Below are positions 26,272-35,683 of a stretch of 64,000 nt of DNA, piece after piece (positions within the stretch are counted from its first letter, which is position 1; each line of letters opens with the position of its first letter). Source of the DNA: Bacillus sp. S3 (GTDB lineage: Bacteria > Bacillota > Bacilli > Bacillales > Cytobacillaceae). Made by a program: the position numbers and the translations under genes. The notes beneath the pieces were generated by a model. The model was given only the letters and a program-made list of their open reading frames with translations. It was not told the origin of the DNA and searched no databases. The stretch spans positions 1,857,501 through 1,921,500 of the forward strand of contig NZ_CP039727.1 of the NCBI RefSeq assembly GCF_005154805.1. Reading direction: 5' to 3'.

Positions 26272-29059
26272 GTACCCAATTCTTCTCATTTTATTGCTCC
26301 CGGTTTTTTTCTTAATGACTCTTTATTTTAGACAAATGAGAAAATCATTCACTCCGGAAAAGCTGTGGATTGGCTGTCTGAGGACCCTGTTATTTTTCTT
26401 ACTTGTTTTTGCTCTTACAATTCCGCAACTATTGCTGCCTATCAAGGAGGAATCGATCATTTTTCTCGTTGACCGATCGGCAAGTTTCGAAAATGTAGAA
26501 GATGATGCGCTCGGGTGGCTTGATGACAGCCTTCTTGCGAAAAAGGAAAACCAATCCTTCGCCATTGCCTCGTTTGCAGATGGAGCGATGGTCGAACAAT
26601 CGCTTACAACAAAAAAAACAACAGCAGTACCTTTTAGTGGGAAGATGAAAACGGGAGAAACAAATCTGGAAGAAGGAATTGGATTTGCTGCCTCGATGTT
26701 CAAAAAGGGACGAGGCGGAAGAATTGTGTTATTAACTGATGGTAATGAGACAACGGGTACCAGTAAAGATGCGGCAAGGCTGATAAAAAATCAAAACCTT
26801 GAGGTGGATTATGTCCATTTTAAGCAAAAGTTTCGCGAGGATATGGCTCTTACAAAGCTGGAAGTTCCCCCTGCAATCTACGAAGGTGAAAAAGCAAACA
26901 TCACATTATCGATTGTAAGTAATAGTGAAAAAAAAGCCAATGTAAGGATTTCGTTAAATGATAAAGATATTCTTCACGAGCAGGTAACCGTAAAAGAAGG
27001 TCAAAATGAATTTTCATTTACAAATATTGCATCTGAGACAGGCATGGCGATTTATAAGGCTGAAATTGCGGCTGACAAGGATACTTTTATCGAAAATAAT
27101 TCTCTTTATGCGGTAACAAATGTAAAAGGAACACCAAGAGTGTTAGTTGTTCAGGGCAATCAGGAAGATCCAGTGGCAGATATTCTGCAATCCTCTGGGT
27201 TAAGGGTTGATAGGCTGAACCCTGAGAAGCTTCCAACAACCTTAGCTGGTTTTTTACAGTATCAGTCCATTATTTTTAATAATGTTCCGGGCATAAAGGT
27301 CAGTGAACAGCAAATGAATTTGATTGAAAAAGCAGTCAAGGAATTTGGAACTGGTTTTGTCATGCTGGGCGGTGAGGATAGCTTTGGCCTCGGTGGTTAT
27401 TTTAAGACACCAATTGAGAAATTACTGCCCGTTGATATGGATATAAAGGGAAAGAATGAGATGCCATCACTTGGATTAATGATAGTCATTGACCGTTCCG
27501 GCAGTATGAGCGGGAATAAACTGACCTTGGCGAAGGAGGCTGCGGCCCGTTCCGTCGATTTATTGCGAGAAAAAGATACCCTCGGCTTTATTGCTTTTGA
27601 TGACCGCCCATGGGTGATTGTCGAAACCGCCCCGCTCAAAAACAAAAAAAAGGTAATGGAACAAATCCGTTCTGTTTCTGTCGGCGGTGGAACAAACATT
27701 TATCCTTCACTAGAAAAGGCTTATCAAGAGTTAAAAGATTTAAAGCTGCAACGAAAGCACATAATTTTGTTAACGGATGGGCAGTCAGCTGCAGGCGGAG
27801 ACTATCAAGCTCTGATTGAAGAAGGAAAAAAGAATAACGTTACATTGTCAACCGTCGCTCTCGGAAGTGACGCCGACCGAAACCTTTTAGAAGGGCTTGC
27901 AGGACAAGGAAGCGGACGGTTTTATGATGTCACGGATGCATCTGTCATTCCCAGCATCCTCTCGAGGGAAACGGTCATGACAACAAGAACCTATATTGAG
28001 GACAAACCGTTTTACCCTGCCGTACAGCCATATCCAAAGTGGACACCCATGTTTGAAAAGGGTATCCCAAAAATGAATGCCTATATCGCGGTAACAGCGA
28101 AAAACAGAGCGAAATTGCCATTGATAAGTGAGAAAAAGGATCCTATTTTGGCTGAATGGCAATATGGTTTGGGTACCACACTTGCCTTTACCTCCGATAT
28201 GACAGGAAAATGGTCAGGAGATTGGTCAAAATGGGACAACTGGCCGCAATTTATTAATATGCTTGCCGCCGAATCACTGCCGCAATATGACAGTGAACCG
28301 TTCCGATTAACCGTGGAAAAAGAGAATGGCAATACGATAGTCCGCTTAAAAGCGGCAGACGGTCAATTTTTACCCCTTGATGTATCAGTTGTCTCGCAAA
28401 ATGGTTCGGTAATGGATACAAATGCTAAGCCGGTTGCACCAGGAGAATTTGAAGTGACTTTCCCCAATAATCCCGGGATGTATTTTTTACGGGTGAAACA
28501 AACAGCTGGGGATGGGCGTGACCAATTGTTCCAAACGGGGTTCACTGTCCCTTATTCGGAAGAATTTTTGTTAAAGGGGACGAATAAGGAGCTGCTAAAA
28601 GAACTGGCCGCAATCACCGGAGGTAAAGAATTAAAAACGGCGAAAGAAGCATTCAGGCCTTTAAAGGATAGGCAAAAAAAGAAAGAGTCCATCAGCCAGC
28701 AGCTATTATTAGCAGCCTTCCTGCTGCTTGTGCTTGAAATTATGATTAGAAGATTAGGTTTTCAGCCATTTTATTTCTTCGTCCGGCTTTTCCGGAAACC
28801 ACTAAAGAATGTTGAGGAAGGGCGGACAACAGCTCTTCACCAGCTTACTAAAGCTAAAGAAAAAAATAAGTCAAGTACGGAGAAACCAAGGAAAATAATT
28901 AAGGATCAATGGAACGAAGAAACAACAAATGGAGACCAGCCAAAACAAGAACAAAACCTTTTAAATCATAGAAAGAGAAACATACAAAAAGTCAGCCAAT
29001 TAGAAAAAGAAGACAGGATGAAACGGCTGCTCGAAGCGAAGAAAAGAAAAAATCTCTGA
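26255..29059 (+). CDS. Large membrane vWA protein with glutamine-amidotransferase-like domain
   Basis: 934 residues. Two N-terminal membrane segments (about 7-25 and 40-60), a first vWA-like domain from IIFLVDRSASF (near 65), a beta-rich part, a region at about 290-400 resembling the class I glutamine amidotransferase fold (MLGGEDSFGLGGYF) that lacks an obvious catalytic Cys, then a second vWA domain with a canonical site IVIDRSGSMSG (near 410) and LLTDGQSAAGGD. A C-terminal membrane segment (about 815-838) is followed by a roughly 75-residue highly charged Lys/Glu/Gln tail. I chose GTG 26255 with GGGAGG 9 nt upstream. It is the last gene of the operon; no strong hairpin terminator is seen after it. 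Confidence 0.88.
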   Translation: MGLELKYPILLILLLPVFFLMTLYFRQMRKSFTPEKLWIGCLRTLLFFLLVFALTIPQLLLPIKEESIIFLVDRSASFENVEDDALGWLDDSLLAKKENQSFAIASFADGAMVEQSLTTKKTTAVPFSGKMKTGETNLEEGIGFAASMFKKGRGGRIVLLTDGNETTGTSKDAARLIKNQNLEVDYVHFKQKFREDMALTKLEVPPAIYEGEKANITLSIVSNSEKKANVRISLNDKDILHEQVTVKEGQNEFSFTNIASETGMAIYKAEIAADKDTFIENNSLYAVTNVKGTPRVLVVQGNQEDPVADILQSSGLRVDRLNPEKLPTTLAGFLQYQSIIFNNVPGIKVSEQQMNLIEKAVKEFGTGFVMLGGEDSFGLGGYFKTPIEKLLPVDMDIKGKNEMPSLGLMIVIDRSGSMSGNKLTLAKEAAARSVDLLREKDTLGFIAFDDRPWVIVETAPLKNKKKVMEQIRSVSVGGGTNIYPSLEKAYQELKDLKLQRKHIILLTDGQSAAGGDYQALIEEGKKNNVTLSTVALGSDADRNLLEGLAGQGSGRFYDVTDASVIPSILSRETVMTTRTYIEDKPFYPAVQPYPKWTPMFEKGIPKMNAYIAVTAKNRAKLPLISEKKDPILAEWQYGLGTTLAFTSDMTGKWSGDWSKWDNWPQFINMLAAESLPQYDSEPFRLTVEKENGNTIVRLKAADGQFLPLDVSVVSQNGSVMDTNAKPVAPGEFEVTFPNNPGMYFLRVKQTAGDGRDQLFQTGFTVPYSEEFLLKGTNKELLKELAAITGGKELKTAKEAFRPLKDRQKKKESISQQLLLAAFLLLVLEIMIRRLGFQPFYFFVRLFRKPLKNVEEGRTTALHQLTKAKEKNKSSTEKPRKIIKDQWNEETTNGDQPKQEQNLLNHRKRNIQKVSQLEKEDRMKRLLEAKKRKNL

Positions 29060-29093
29060 GAAATCCGCTTTTCGTTATTGTAAAGATATTTTC

Positions 29094-29122
29094 TTGACAG
29101 AAAGGGTAAGATTGTATAAACT
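29094..29122 (+). promoter_or_regulatory. Sigma-A promoter of ylxM-ffh
   Basis: Perfect TTGACA (29094-29099), 17 bp, TAAACT (29117-29122), about 50 bp before ylxM. It gives the SRP genes their own start, independent of the upstream vWA operon. Confidence 0.7.
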
Positions 29123-29173
29123 TACTTTCGTAAAGGCTTTTCACTTAACAATGGCATTGGAGGGAATCTGGGC

Positions 29174-29509
29174 ATGATGCTTGAAAAGACAACGCGAATG
29201 AACTTTCTTTATGATTTCTATTATTCGTTGTTAACGCCAAAGCAGCAAAGCTATATGTCTCTCTATTACTTAGATGATTACTCATTGGGTGAAATTGCCG
29301 AAGAGTATGATGTAAGCCGTCAGGCCGTTTATGATAATATAAAGCGGACGGAAGCGATGCTCGAGGAATATGAGGAAAAGCTGTTATTATTTCAGAAATT
29401 TCAAGAGCGTTCAAAACTAATAAGGCAAGTGAAGGAATTACTTCAAGAGGAGAACCCTTCAAAACAGGCAATGTTAGATATGGTTACTGAGCTTGAGAAA
29501 TTAGATTAG
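29174..29509 (+). CDS. ylxM: UPF0122 protein YlxM, putative SRP-associated HTH protein
   Basis: A 111-residue helical protein with a sigma-70 region 4-like helix-turn-helix ([20 protein letters not shown]). In streptococci YlxM is reported to interact with SRP components; no established enzymatic activity. It closely matches B. subtilis YlxM in [26 protein letters not shown] site precedes either ATG 29174 or 29177. It is 12 nt upstream of ffh, the conserved pairing. Confidence 0.93.
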   Translation: MMLEKTTRMNFLYDFYYSLLTPKQQSYMSLYYLDDYSLGEIAEEYDVSRQAVYDNIKRTEAMLEEYEEKLLLFQKFQERSKLIRQVKELLQEENPSKQAMLDMVTELEKLD

Positions 29510-29521
29510 GAGGCGGCATGA

Positions 29522-30874
29522 ATGGCGTTTGAAGGATTAGCCGACCGACTGCAGAATACAATCCAAAAAATCCGCGGAAAAGGAAAGGTCTCGGAAGCGG
29601 ATGTAAAAGAAATGATGCGTGAGGTGCGTCTTGCCTTACTAGAAGCAGACGTTAACTTTAAAGTCGTCAAAGATTTTGTGAAAAAAGTCAGTGAACGCGC
29701 CGTAGGGCAGGAAGTTCTGAAAAGCTTAACTCCAGGTCAGCAGATCATCAAAATCGTTAATGAGGAATTGACTGCGCTAATGGGGGGAGAGCAAAGTAAG
29801 ATTGCTGCCTCGAATCGTCCGCCAACCGTTATCATGATGGTTGGGCTGCAGGGTGCCGGTAAAACAACAACAACAGGTAAGCTTTCGCTTTTACTTCGAA
29901 AGAAGTATAACCGCAAACCGCTGCTGGTTGCTGCGGACATTTATCGTCCAGCTGCCATTAAGCAGCTTCAAACTCTTGGTAAGCAATTAGATATGCCTGT
30001 TTTCTCTCTTGGTGATCAAGTGAGCCCGGTTGAAATCGCCAAGCAGGCAATCGCGAAAGCGAAAGAAGACCATAATGACTATGTCCTGATTGATACGGCT
30101 GGTCGACTACACGTTGATGAGACCTTAATGGACGAATTAAAGGATATTAAAGAGCTTACAAAACCAGATGAAATCTTCCTTGTTGTCGATGCGATGACAG
30201 GACAAGATGCCGTCAATGTGGCCCAAAGTTTTAATGAACAGCTCGGTTTAACCGGAGTTGTTCTTACAAAGCTTGATGGTGACACAAGGGGCGGGGCCGC
30301 ATTGTCTATCCGTGCCGTCACCCAAACTCCGATTAAATTTGTCGGTTTGGGCGAGAAAATGGATGCTTTGGAACCATTCCATCCTGAACGAATGGCCTCA
30401 AGGATCTTAGGTATGGGTGATGTGTTGACACTGATTGAAAAAGCCCAAGCAAATGTCGACGAACAAAAGGCAAAAGAGTTAGAACAGAAGATGCGGACAG
30501 CATCATTTACATTGGAAGACTTTTTGGATCAGCTAGGCCAAGTGCGAAATTTAGGCCCGCTTGATGAATTATTAAAAATGATGCCAGGGGCAAACAAAAT
30601 CAAAGGTTTGAATAATCTTCAAATTGATGAGAAACAAATTGCCCATGTGGAAGCGATTATTCAATCCATGACAAAGGCAGAAAAAAACAATCCCGAGATC
30701 CTGAATGCGAACCGCAAACGTAGAATTGCCAAAGGAAGCGGGCGTCCTGTCACCGAAATTAACCGCTTATTAAAGCAATTTGAAGATATGAAAAAAATGA
30801 TGAAGCAAATGACGGGAATGCAGCAAAAGGGAAAGAAAAAGGGCGGCTTCAAATTTCCATTTAAACCGTTCTAG
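29522..30874 (+). CDS. ffh: Signal recognition particle protein Ffh
   Basis: GTPase that binds signal sequences on ribosomes with the small cytoplasmic RNA and docks on FtsY. The 450 residues have N and G domains with GLQGAGKTTTTGKL (G1), DTAGRLHVD (G3), TKLDGDTRGG (G4) and GLGEKMDALEPFHPERMASRILGMGD, then a methionine-rich M domain (MKKMMKQMTGMQQ) with a basic tail. Preceded by TTAGGAGGCGG. Its receptor gene ftsY is about 13 kb upstream, on the other side of the vWA operon. Confidence 0.98.
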   Translation: MAFEGLADRLQNTIQKIRGKGKVSEADVKEMMREVRLALLEADVNFKVVKDFVKKVSERAVGQEVLKSLTPGQQIIKIVNEELTALMGGEQSKIAASNRPPTVIMMVGLQGAGKTTTTGKLSLLLRKKYNRKPLLVAADIYRPAAIKQLQTLGKQLDMPVFSLGDQVSPVEIAKQAIAKAKEDHNDYVLIDTAGRLHVDETLMDELKDIKELTKPDEIFLVVDAMTGQDAVNVAQSFNEQLGLTGVVLTKLDGDTRGGAALSIRAVTQTPIKFVGLGEKMDALEPFHPERMASRILGMGDVLTLIEKAQANVDEQKAKELEQKMRTASFTLEDFLDQLGQVRNLGPLDELLKMMPGANKIKGLNNLQIDEKQIAHVEAIIQSMTKAEKNNPEILNANRKRRIAKGSGRPVTEINRLLKQFEDMKKMMKQMTGMQQKGKKKGGFKFPFKPF

Positions 30875-30925
30875 GATGTTTCGGTTTGGCTGAAATTGGT
30901 AATACTGCTTGTAAAGAAAAAACAC

Positions 30926-30954
30926 TTTACAAACAATAAAAGAATTGATATTAT
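30926..30954 (+). promoter_or_regulatory. Probable promoter of rpsP operon
   Basis: TTTACA (30926-30931), 17 bp, TATTAT (30949-30954), 40 bp before rpsP; an overlapping TATACT is also near. Confidence 0.55.
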
Positions 30955-30993
30955 ACTATCTTGTGTGAAACTATTCGGAGGTGCTTATTTAAA

Positions 30994-31266
30994 ATGGCAG
31001 TAAAAATTCGCTTAAAACGTATGGGAGCTAAGAAAACTCCTTTCTATCGTATCGTAGTTGCAGATTCTCGTTCACCACGTGATGGACGTTACATTGAAAT
31101 CGTAGGAACTTACAATCCTGTTACGCAACCAGCTAAAGTAGAAATTAACGAAGAGTTAGTTCTTAAATGGTTAAAAGACGGTGCGAAACCATCTGATACC
31201 GTTCGTAACCTTTTCTCAAACCAAGGCATCATGGAAAAATTCCATAACGCTAAATTAGGCAAGTAA
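30994..31266 (+). CDS. rpsP: 30S ribosomal protein S16
   Basis: The 90 residues start [20 protein letters not shown] and contain [14 protein letters not shown] and GTYNP, the S16 hallmarks. ATG 30994 is preceded by CGGAGGTG; the frame is open to 30961, but those codons precede the ribosome binding site. First gene of the conserved rpsP-khpA-ylqD-rimM-trmD-rplS cluster. Confidence 0.98.
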   Translation: MAVKIRLKRMGAKKTPFYRIVVADSRSPRDGRYIEIVGTYNPVTQPAKVEINEELVLKWLKDGAKPSDTVRNLFSNQGIMEKFHNAKLGK

Positions 31267-31278
31267 TAGCAGTCAGCT

Positions 31279-31509
31279 ATGAAAGATCTAATTGAAACGA
31301 TTGTTAAGCCCCTTGTTGATTTTCCGGAAGACGTTTACGTCCGTGCCGATGAAGAGGATAACCGCATTACCTATCACCTTACTGTGAATAAGACAGATAT
31401 GGGAAAAGTGATCGGGAAACAAGGGCGTGTTGCAAAGGCCATTAGAACTGTTGTTTATGCAGCAGGATCTTCACAACAGAAGAAAATTTTTCTAGAAATT
31501 GGTGAATAG
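31279..31509 (+). CDS. khpA: KH-domain RNA-binding protein KhpA (YlqC)
   Basis: A 76-residue protein that is essentially one KH domain with the loop VIGKQGRVAKAIRTVV. In Gram-positive bacteria KhpA dimerises with KhpB (Jag) and binds many RNAs, affecting cell length and translation. Placement between rpsP and rimM is conserved. The start lies 12 nt after rpsP with only a weak site. A hairpin terminator or attenuator follows at 31528. Confidence 0.92.
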   Translation: MKDLIETIVKPLVDFPEDVYVRADEEDNRITYHLTVNKTDMGKVIGKQGRVAKAIRTVVYAAGSSQQKKIFLEIGE

Positions 31510-31527
31510 CTTTTTGCATCTAGATAA

Positions 31528-31555
31528 AAGGGAGGGATTATTTCCTCTCTTTTTT
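31528..31555 (+). terminator. Hairpin between khpA and ylqD
   Basis: AAGGGAGG (31528-31535) pairs with CCTCTCTT (31544-31551), with a T-run TTTTTT overlapping the 3' arm and tail. Likely partial terminator in the rpsP operon. Confidence 0.65.
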
Positions 31556-31584
31556 GCTATATAAATGCAAAAGGAGGTCCCTAC

Positions 31585-31971
31585 ATGCAAATAATCCAAA
31601 CAGTTGTGGTAAAGCAATTACTAACAGAAAATAGTAAACAACTGCTATTTAACAAGTATCAGTCCGAAAAATTACAGCTGCAGAAAGAATGTGATCAGCT
31701 GCAATTTGAACAGAAACGGCTGGAGAAAACAAAAAACTTTTCACCAGGACCATTAAAACAGCAGTTTGAAAAAGAAATTCAAATGCGTAAAGAAAAAATA
31801 AAGCTTATTGAGTTTCAAGTGGAACAATTACATATCCTACCATTAGGCAGTGAGTTAAAAGAAAAGGAAGTTCAGGCTCTCGTTGAGGTGAATGTTGGCG
31901 ATGTTTGGGACGAGAGACAAGGGCAGCGTACAATCATCATTAAAGATGGAATTATTGAAGAAATTAGGTGA
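31585..31971 (+). CDS. ylqD: YlqD family protein
   Basis: A 128-residue protein of the YlqD family, function unknown. It has a short N-terminal beta strand (IIQTVVVKQLLTE), a central Lys/Glu/Gln-rich coiled coil (about 22-75) and a C-terminal beta domain (LVEVNVGDVWDE and IIIKDGIIEEIR) resembling an SH3-like barrel. Preceded by AAAGGAGG. It is always near rimM/trmD in Bacillus, suggesting a link to ribosome maturation, but this is only context. Confidence 0.85.
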   Translation: MQIIQTVVVKQLLTENSKQLLFNKYQSEKLQLQKECDQLQFEQKRLEKTKNFSPGPLKQQFEKEIQMRKEKIKLIEFQVEQLHILPLGSELKEKEVQALVEVNVGDVWDERQGQRTIIIKDGIIEEIR

Positions 31972-31980
31972 AAATGGACA

Positions 31981-32499
31981 ATGGATAAATGGTTCAACGT
32001 TGGGAAAATCGTCAATACACAAGGAATTAAGGGTGAAGTCCGTGTGATCTCGAAAACGGATTTCCCTGAAAAACGCTATAAACCAGGAAATGTTTTATAT
32101 TTATTTATGCCAAAATCAAATCAGTCTATTGAACTAACCGTGAAGAGCCATCGCACACATAAAAATTTTGAATTACTTACTTTTGAAGGATTCACAAACA
32201 TCAACGAAGTGGAAAAGTTTAAAGAGGGGATTCTGAAAGTTCCGGAATCACAGCTGGATGAATTAGAAGAAGATGAATTTTATTACCATGAAATCATCGG
32301 CTGCCTTGTTGCTACTGTAGATGGCGAAGAAATCGGCAAGGTTACCGAAATTCTCTCACCTGGTGCTAATGACGTTTGGGTTGTGAAAGGAAAAGGCGGC
32401 AAAGAAGTACTAATCCCTTATATTCATGATGTCGTAAAAAAAGTGGATGTCAAAGAGAAAGTGGTTTTAATTAAACCAATGGAAGGATTACTTTCATGA
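31981..32499 (+). CDS. rimM: Ribosome maturation factor RimM
   Basis: Helps assemble the 30S head by binding ribosomal protein S19. The 172 residues have the N-terminal RimM domain ([25 protein letters not shown]) and a C-terminal PRC-barrel ([27 protein letters not shown]). The start follows an AGGTGA site. It overlaps trmD by 4 nt (ATGA). Confidence 0.97.
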   Translation: MDKWFNVGKIVNTQGIKGEVRVISKTDFPEKRYKPGNVLYLFMPKSNQSIELTVKSHRTHKNFELLTFEGFTNINEVEKFKEGILKVPESQLDELEEDEFYYHEIIGCLVATVDGEEIGKVTEILSPGANDVWVVKGKGGKEVLIPYIHDVVKKVDVKEKVVLIKPMEGLLS

Positions 32500-33239
32500 T
32501 GCAGATTGATATCCTTACATTGTTTCCGGAAATGTTTACCGGAGTACTGGGACAATCGATCCTACAAAAAGCAGCAGAAAAAGCGGCAGTTAATTATAAT
32601 GTAGTCAATTTTCGTGAGTTTGCTGACAATAAGCATTCTACTGTTGATGATTATCCTTATGGCGGCGGTGCTGGGATGGTATTAAAGCCCCAGCCCATTT
32701 TTGATGCTGTAGCCGCTCTGAAGAAAAATGGTCATGGTAAACAGCCAAGAGTGATTCTGCTATGCCCGCAGGGTGAGCGATATGAACAGCGGAAAGCTGA
32801 AGAATTAGCAAAAGAAGATCATTTGATCTTCATCTGCGGTCATTATGAAGGCTATGACGAACGAATTCGCGAGCATGTGGTAACAGATGAAATATCGATT
32901 GGTGATTATGTCTTGACCGGCGGCGAGCTTGGAGCAATGGTAGTGGTTGACAGCGTTGTCCGCCTCTTGCCGGAGGTGCTAGGCAATCAAGAATCCCACA
33001 TGAAGGATTCATTTAGTACCGGTCTCTTAGAACATCCGCACTATACAAGACCGGCAGATTTCAGAGGACTGAAAGTACCCGATGTCCTTCTGTCAGGAAA
33101 TCATAAATTAATCGAGGAGTGGCGTAATAAAGAAGCATTAAGACGGACCCTCCATAGACGGCCGGATTTATTTGATAAAATTGAACTAACTCCGGAACAG
33201 GAAAAATGGTTACAAGAAGTAAAAAAAGATGCCGAGTAA
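32496..33239 (+). CDS. trmD: tRNA (guanine-N1)-methyltransferase TrmD
   Basis: Makes m1G37 in tRNAs to prevent frameshifting, using S-adenosylmethionine bound in a SPOUT trefoil knot. The 247 residues begin [42 protein letters not shown] and [15 protein letters not shown] make the knot. The catalytic Asp lies in the [10 protein letters not shown] segment. Two adjacent ATGs (32496, 32499) are both possible; the first overlaps rimM. Confidence 0.97.
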   Translation: MMQIDILTLFPEMFTGVLGQSILQKAAEKAAVNYNVVNFREFADNKHSTVDDYPYGGGAGMVLKPQPIFDAVAALKKNGHGKQPRVILLCPQGERYEQRKAEELAKEDHLIFICGHYEGYDERIREHVVTDEISIGDYVLTGGELGAMVVVDSVVRLLPEVLGNQESHMKDSFSTGLLEHPHYTRPADFRGLKVPDVLLSGNHKLIEEWRNKEALRRTLHRRPDLFDKIELTPEQEKWLQEVKKDAE

Positions 33240-33241
33240 TA

Positions 33242-33270
33242 TTGCGAGCCCACAATAAATATGGTATGAT
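33242..33270 (+). promoter_or_regulatory. Promoter of rplS
   Basis: TTGCGA (33242-33247), 17 bp, TATGAT (33265-33270), starting just after the trmD stop. Gives rplS its own promoter upstream of a structured leader. Confidence 0.65.
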
Positions 33271-33282
33271 ACTTCTTGTGAC

Positions 33283-33727
<445 letters not shown>

Positions 33728-33737
33728 TATGAAAAGA

Positions 33738-33770
33738 AAAGAGCTTGCCCGGGAGCAGGCTCTTTTTTTA
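33738..33770 (+). terminator. Terminator of rplS
   Basis: AAAGAGCTTGC (33738-33748) pairs with GCAGGCTCTTT (33755-33765), an 11-bp stem with one G-T pair, followed by TTTTA. Confidence 0.9.
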
Positions 33771-33932
33771 TACTCATATTTGATTTTTCTTGTACTGCTT
33801 CCATTTATTGCGAATTTATAAAGGAAATATTAAAGTTTGATTAAAAAGTTTTATCCCATCGTGTTAAATAGGTGCAAGTTATGTAAAATAGTCTTTATAA
33901 GACATTTTTTTAAAGTGATTGGTGGGGATTGT

Positions 33933-34490
33933 ATGACAAAAAAGAAGAATGAACTATGGGAATGGACGAAAGCCCTATTGATTGCGGTAGCACTGGCAGC
34001 AGTTATCCGTTATTTTCTATTTGCACCGATAGTGGTGGATGGCTTATCGATGATGCCGACATTAAAGGATCAGGATCGCATGATCGTCAATAAATTCAGT
34101 TATGAAATTGGTGAGCCAAAGCGATTTGATATTATCGTCTTTCATGCCCCGGAGAAAAAGGATTACATAAAGCGCGTGATTGGTCTCCCAGGTGACACGA
34201 TTGAATATAAGGATGATACGTTATACGTAAATGGTAAAGCGTATAAAGAGCCTTATTTAGATGAATATAAGAAGCAAGTAGAGGATGGGCCATTAACCGG
34301 TGCATTTACATTAGAAGAAAAAATTGGCCGTCAGACCGTTCCTAAGGGTGAGCTGTTTGTCATGGGGGATAACCGCCGCTTCAGTAAAGACAGCCGGCAT
34401 ATTGGAACCGTCCCTATGAGTAAAGTAATCGGTAAAACAAGCGTCGTTTACTGGCCGATAAAAGATGCACATATTGTAACAGTGAAATAG
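33933..34490 (+). CDS. lepB: Signal peptidase I
   Basis: Membrane serine protease that removes signal peptides from exported proteins. The 185 residues have an N-terminal membrane anchor (about 14-31), the Ser39 nucleophile in VDGLSMMPTL, the Lys80 general base in YIKRVIGLPGDT and the box MGDNRRFSKDSRHIG. ATG 33933 follows GGTGGGG; the frame is open to 33837 without a site. B. subtilis has no signal peptidase gene here, but other Bacillaceae do; it is thus of the SipS/LepB type with one membrane segment. Confidence 0.95.
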   Translation: MTKKKNELWEWTKALLIAVALAAVIRYFLFAPIVVDGLSMMPTLKDQDRMIVNKFSYEIGEPKRFDIIVFHAPEKKDYIKRVIGLPGDTIEYKDDTLYVNGKAYKEPYLDEYKKQVEDGPLTGAFTLEEKIGRQTVPKGELFVMGDNRRFSKDSRHIGTVPMSKVIGKTSVVYWPIKDAHIVTVK

Positions 34491-34492
34491 AG

Positions 34493-34515
34493 CACCATGG
34501 CGCTTACGCTTTTAG
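34493..34515 (+). repeat. Degenerate end of the intergenic repeat (doubtful)
   Basis: GGCGCTTACGCTTTTAGAAGG is very like the repeat end GGCGCTTGCGCTTTTCTTA. It sits between lepB and rbgA and could be a leftover end of an old copy, or chance. Confidence 0.3.
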
Positions 34516-34530
34516 AAGGAGGTGACTTAT

Positions 34531-35397
34531 TTGACGATCCAATGGTTTCCAGGCCATATGGCTAAGGCTCGCAGAGAGGTCACGGAAAAATTAAAACTTG
34601 TTGATATTATTTTTGAATTAGTGGATGCGCGAATACCGTATTCCTCCAGAAATCCGATGATTGATGAAATTATTCAGCATAAACCACGGCTAGTCTTATT
34701 AAATAAAGCGGATATGGCAGACCAGACTGTGACGAAAGAATGGATTGCCTTTTTTGCGGAAAAAGGAATCAAGGCACTGGCAATCAATTCACAGGCTGGA
34801 GAAGGAATGAAACAAATTGTCCAAGCCTCAAACGAAATTCTTAAAGAGAAATTTGACCGTTTAAGAGCAAGAGGTGTAAAACCAAGAGCTATCCGCGCCA
34901 TGATCGTTGGGATCCCAAATGCGGGTAAATCGACTCTTATCAATCGACTGGCCAAAAAAAACATCGCTAAGACAGGAAATACACCTGGAGTCACAAAAGC
35001 ACAACAGTGGATTAAAGTAGGCAAAGAAATGGAATTACTGGATACCCCGGGAATTTTATGGCCGAAATTTGAGGATCAAGAGGTAGGCATGAAACTGGCC
35101 ATTACAGGGGCGATTAAAGACACTTTATTAAACCTGCAGGACTTAACGGTCTACACGTTAAGATTTTTAGAACGCGCCTATCCAGAACGGTTGAAGGAAC
35201 GCTATCAGTTAGACGCGCTACCCGAAAACGTTGTCGAAATGTTTGATCATATTGGAGAATTGCGCGGGTGTCTGATGTCGGGCGGTATCGTCGATTATGA
35301 TAAAGTGTCAGAATTGGTGATCAGAGAAATACGGTCAGAAAAATTTGGCAGGATTACCTTTGAACGACCTTCAGATTTAATGGTTGAAAAAGAATAA
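34531..35397 (+). CDS. rbgA: Ribosome biogenesis GTPase RbgA (YlqF)
   Basis: Essential GTPase for late 50S subunit assembly. The 288 residues begin [17 protein letters not shown] with a circularly permuted G domain: G4 (LLNKADMAD) comes first, then G1 ([13 protein letters not shown]), G2 (GNTPGVT) and G3 (LDTPGILWP), followed by a C-terminal helical ANTAR-like domain. I chose TTG 34531, with AGAAGGAGGTGA just upstream, because it aligns with the B. subtilis start; GTG 34522 is inside that site. Confidence 0.96.
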   Translation: MTIQWFPGHMAKARREVTEKLKLVDIIFELVDARIPYSSRNPMIDEIIQHKPRLVLLNKADMADQTVTKEWIAFFAEKGIKALAINSQAGEGMKQIVQASNEILKEKFDRLRARGVKPRAIRAMIVGIPNAGKSTLINRLAKKNIAKTGNTPGVTKAQQWIKVGKEMELLDTPGILWPKFEDQEVGMKLAITGAIKDTLLNLQDLTVYTLRFLERAYPERLKERYQLDALPENVVEMFDHIGELRGCLMSGGIVDYDKVSELVIREIRSEKFGRITFERPSDLMVEKE

Positions 35398-35410
35398 TAA
35401 TTGCTCAGGG

Positions 35411-35433
35411 GCTCTCCAAACGGGGAGCTTCTT
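35411..35433 (+). terminator. Terminator of lepB-rbgA
   Basis: GCTCTCC (35411-35417) pairs with GGGGAGC (35422-35428) around AAAC, followed by TTCTT. Short but clear. Confidence 0.65.
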
Positions 35434-35505
35434 ATGTTCATCCGAATGTACAAATGATAAAATAGTTTGCTGCTAGTAAAATGTTATTTTAAATCTAGTA
35501 AATCT

Positions 35506-35533
35506 TTGATATTATTTTTAATGGCTGTATATT
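35506..35533 (+). promoter_or_regulatory. Promoter of sdaAB-sdaAA
   Basis: TTGATA (35506-35511), 16 bp, TATATT (35528-35533). The last base overlaps a cre site. The transcription start would fall near 35540, leaving a leader of about 140 nt. Confidence 0.6.
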
Positions 35534-35546
35534 GTAATCGTTTTCA
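35533..35546 (+). promoter_or_regulatory. CcpA-binding cre site
   Basis: TGTAATCGTTTTCA agrees at every position with the cre consensus TGWNANCGNTNWCA. It overlaps the end of the -10 box and the expected start, where CcpA bound with HPr-Ser-P would repress. Implies glucose repression of serine deamination. Confidence 0.75.
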
Positions 35547-35556
35547 TTGTTATTGG

Positions 35557-35620
35557 CGAGAAAGCGCAGAATAAGGACTTTTACCAGCAATTATTACTGG
35601 TTACTTTGAAGCAATTCTCG
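35557..35620 (+). promoter_or_regulatory. Possible structured leader of sdaAB
   Basis: CGAGAA (35557-35562) can pair with TTCTCG (35615-35620), enclosing an ACCAG/CTGGT hairpin (35583-35601). No T-box or known riboswitch motif was recognised. Confidence 0.3.
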
Positions 35621-35683
35621 TAAAATGAATGGAGAAGATATCGGCGGTAAAAAATAACAGGTTAAATAAATGGGGGTACATCA

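Noticed and set aside
35540..35683. T-box or riboswitch in the sdaAB leader
   Set aside because: Neither the T-box bulge sequence nor a terminator/antiterminator pair was found; only weak pairing remains.
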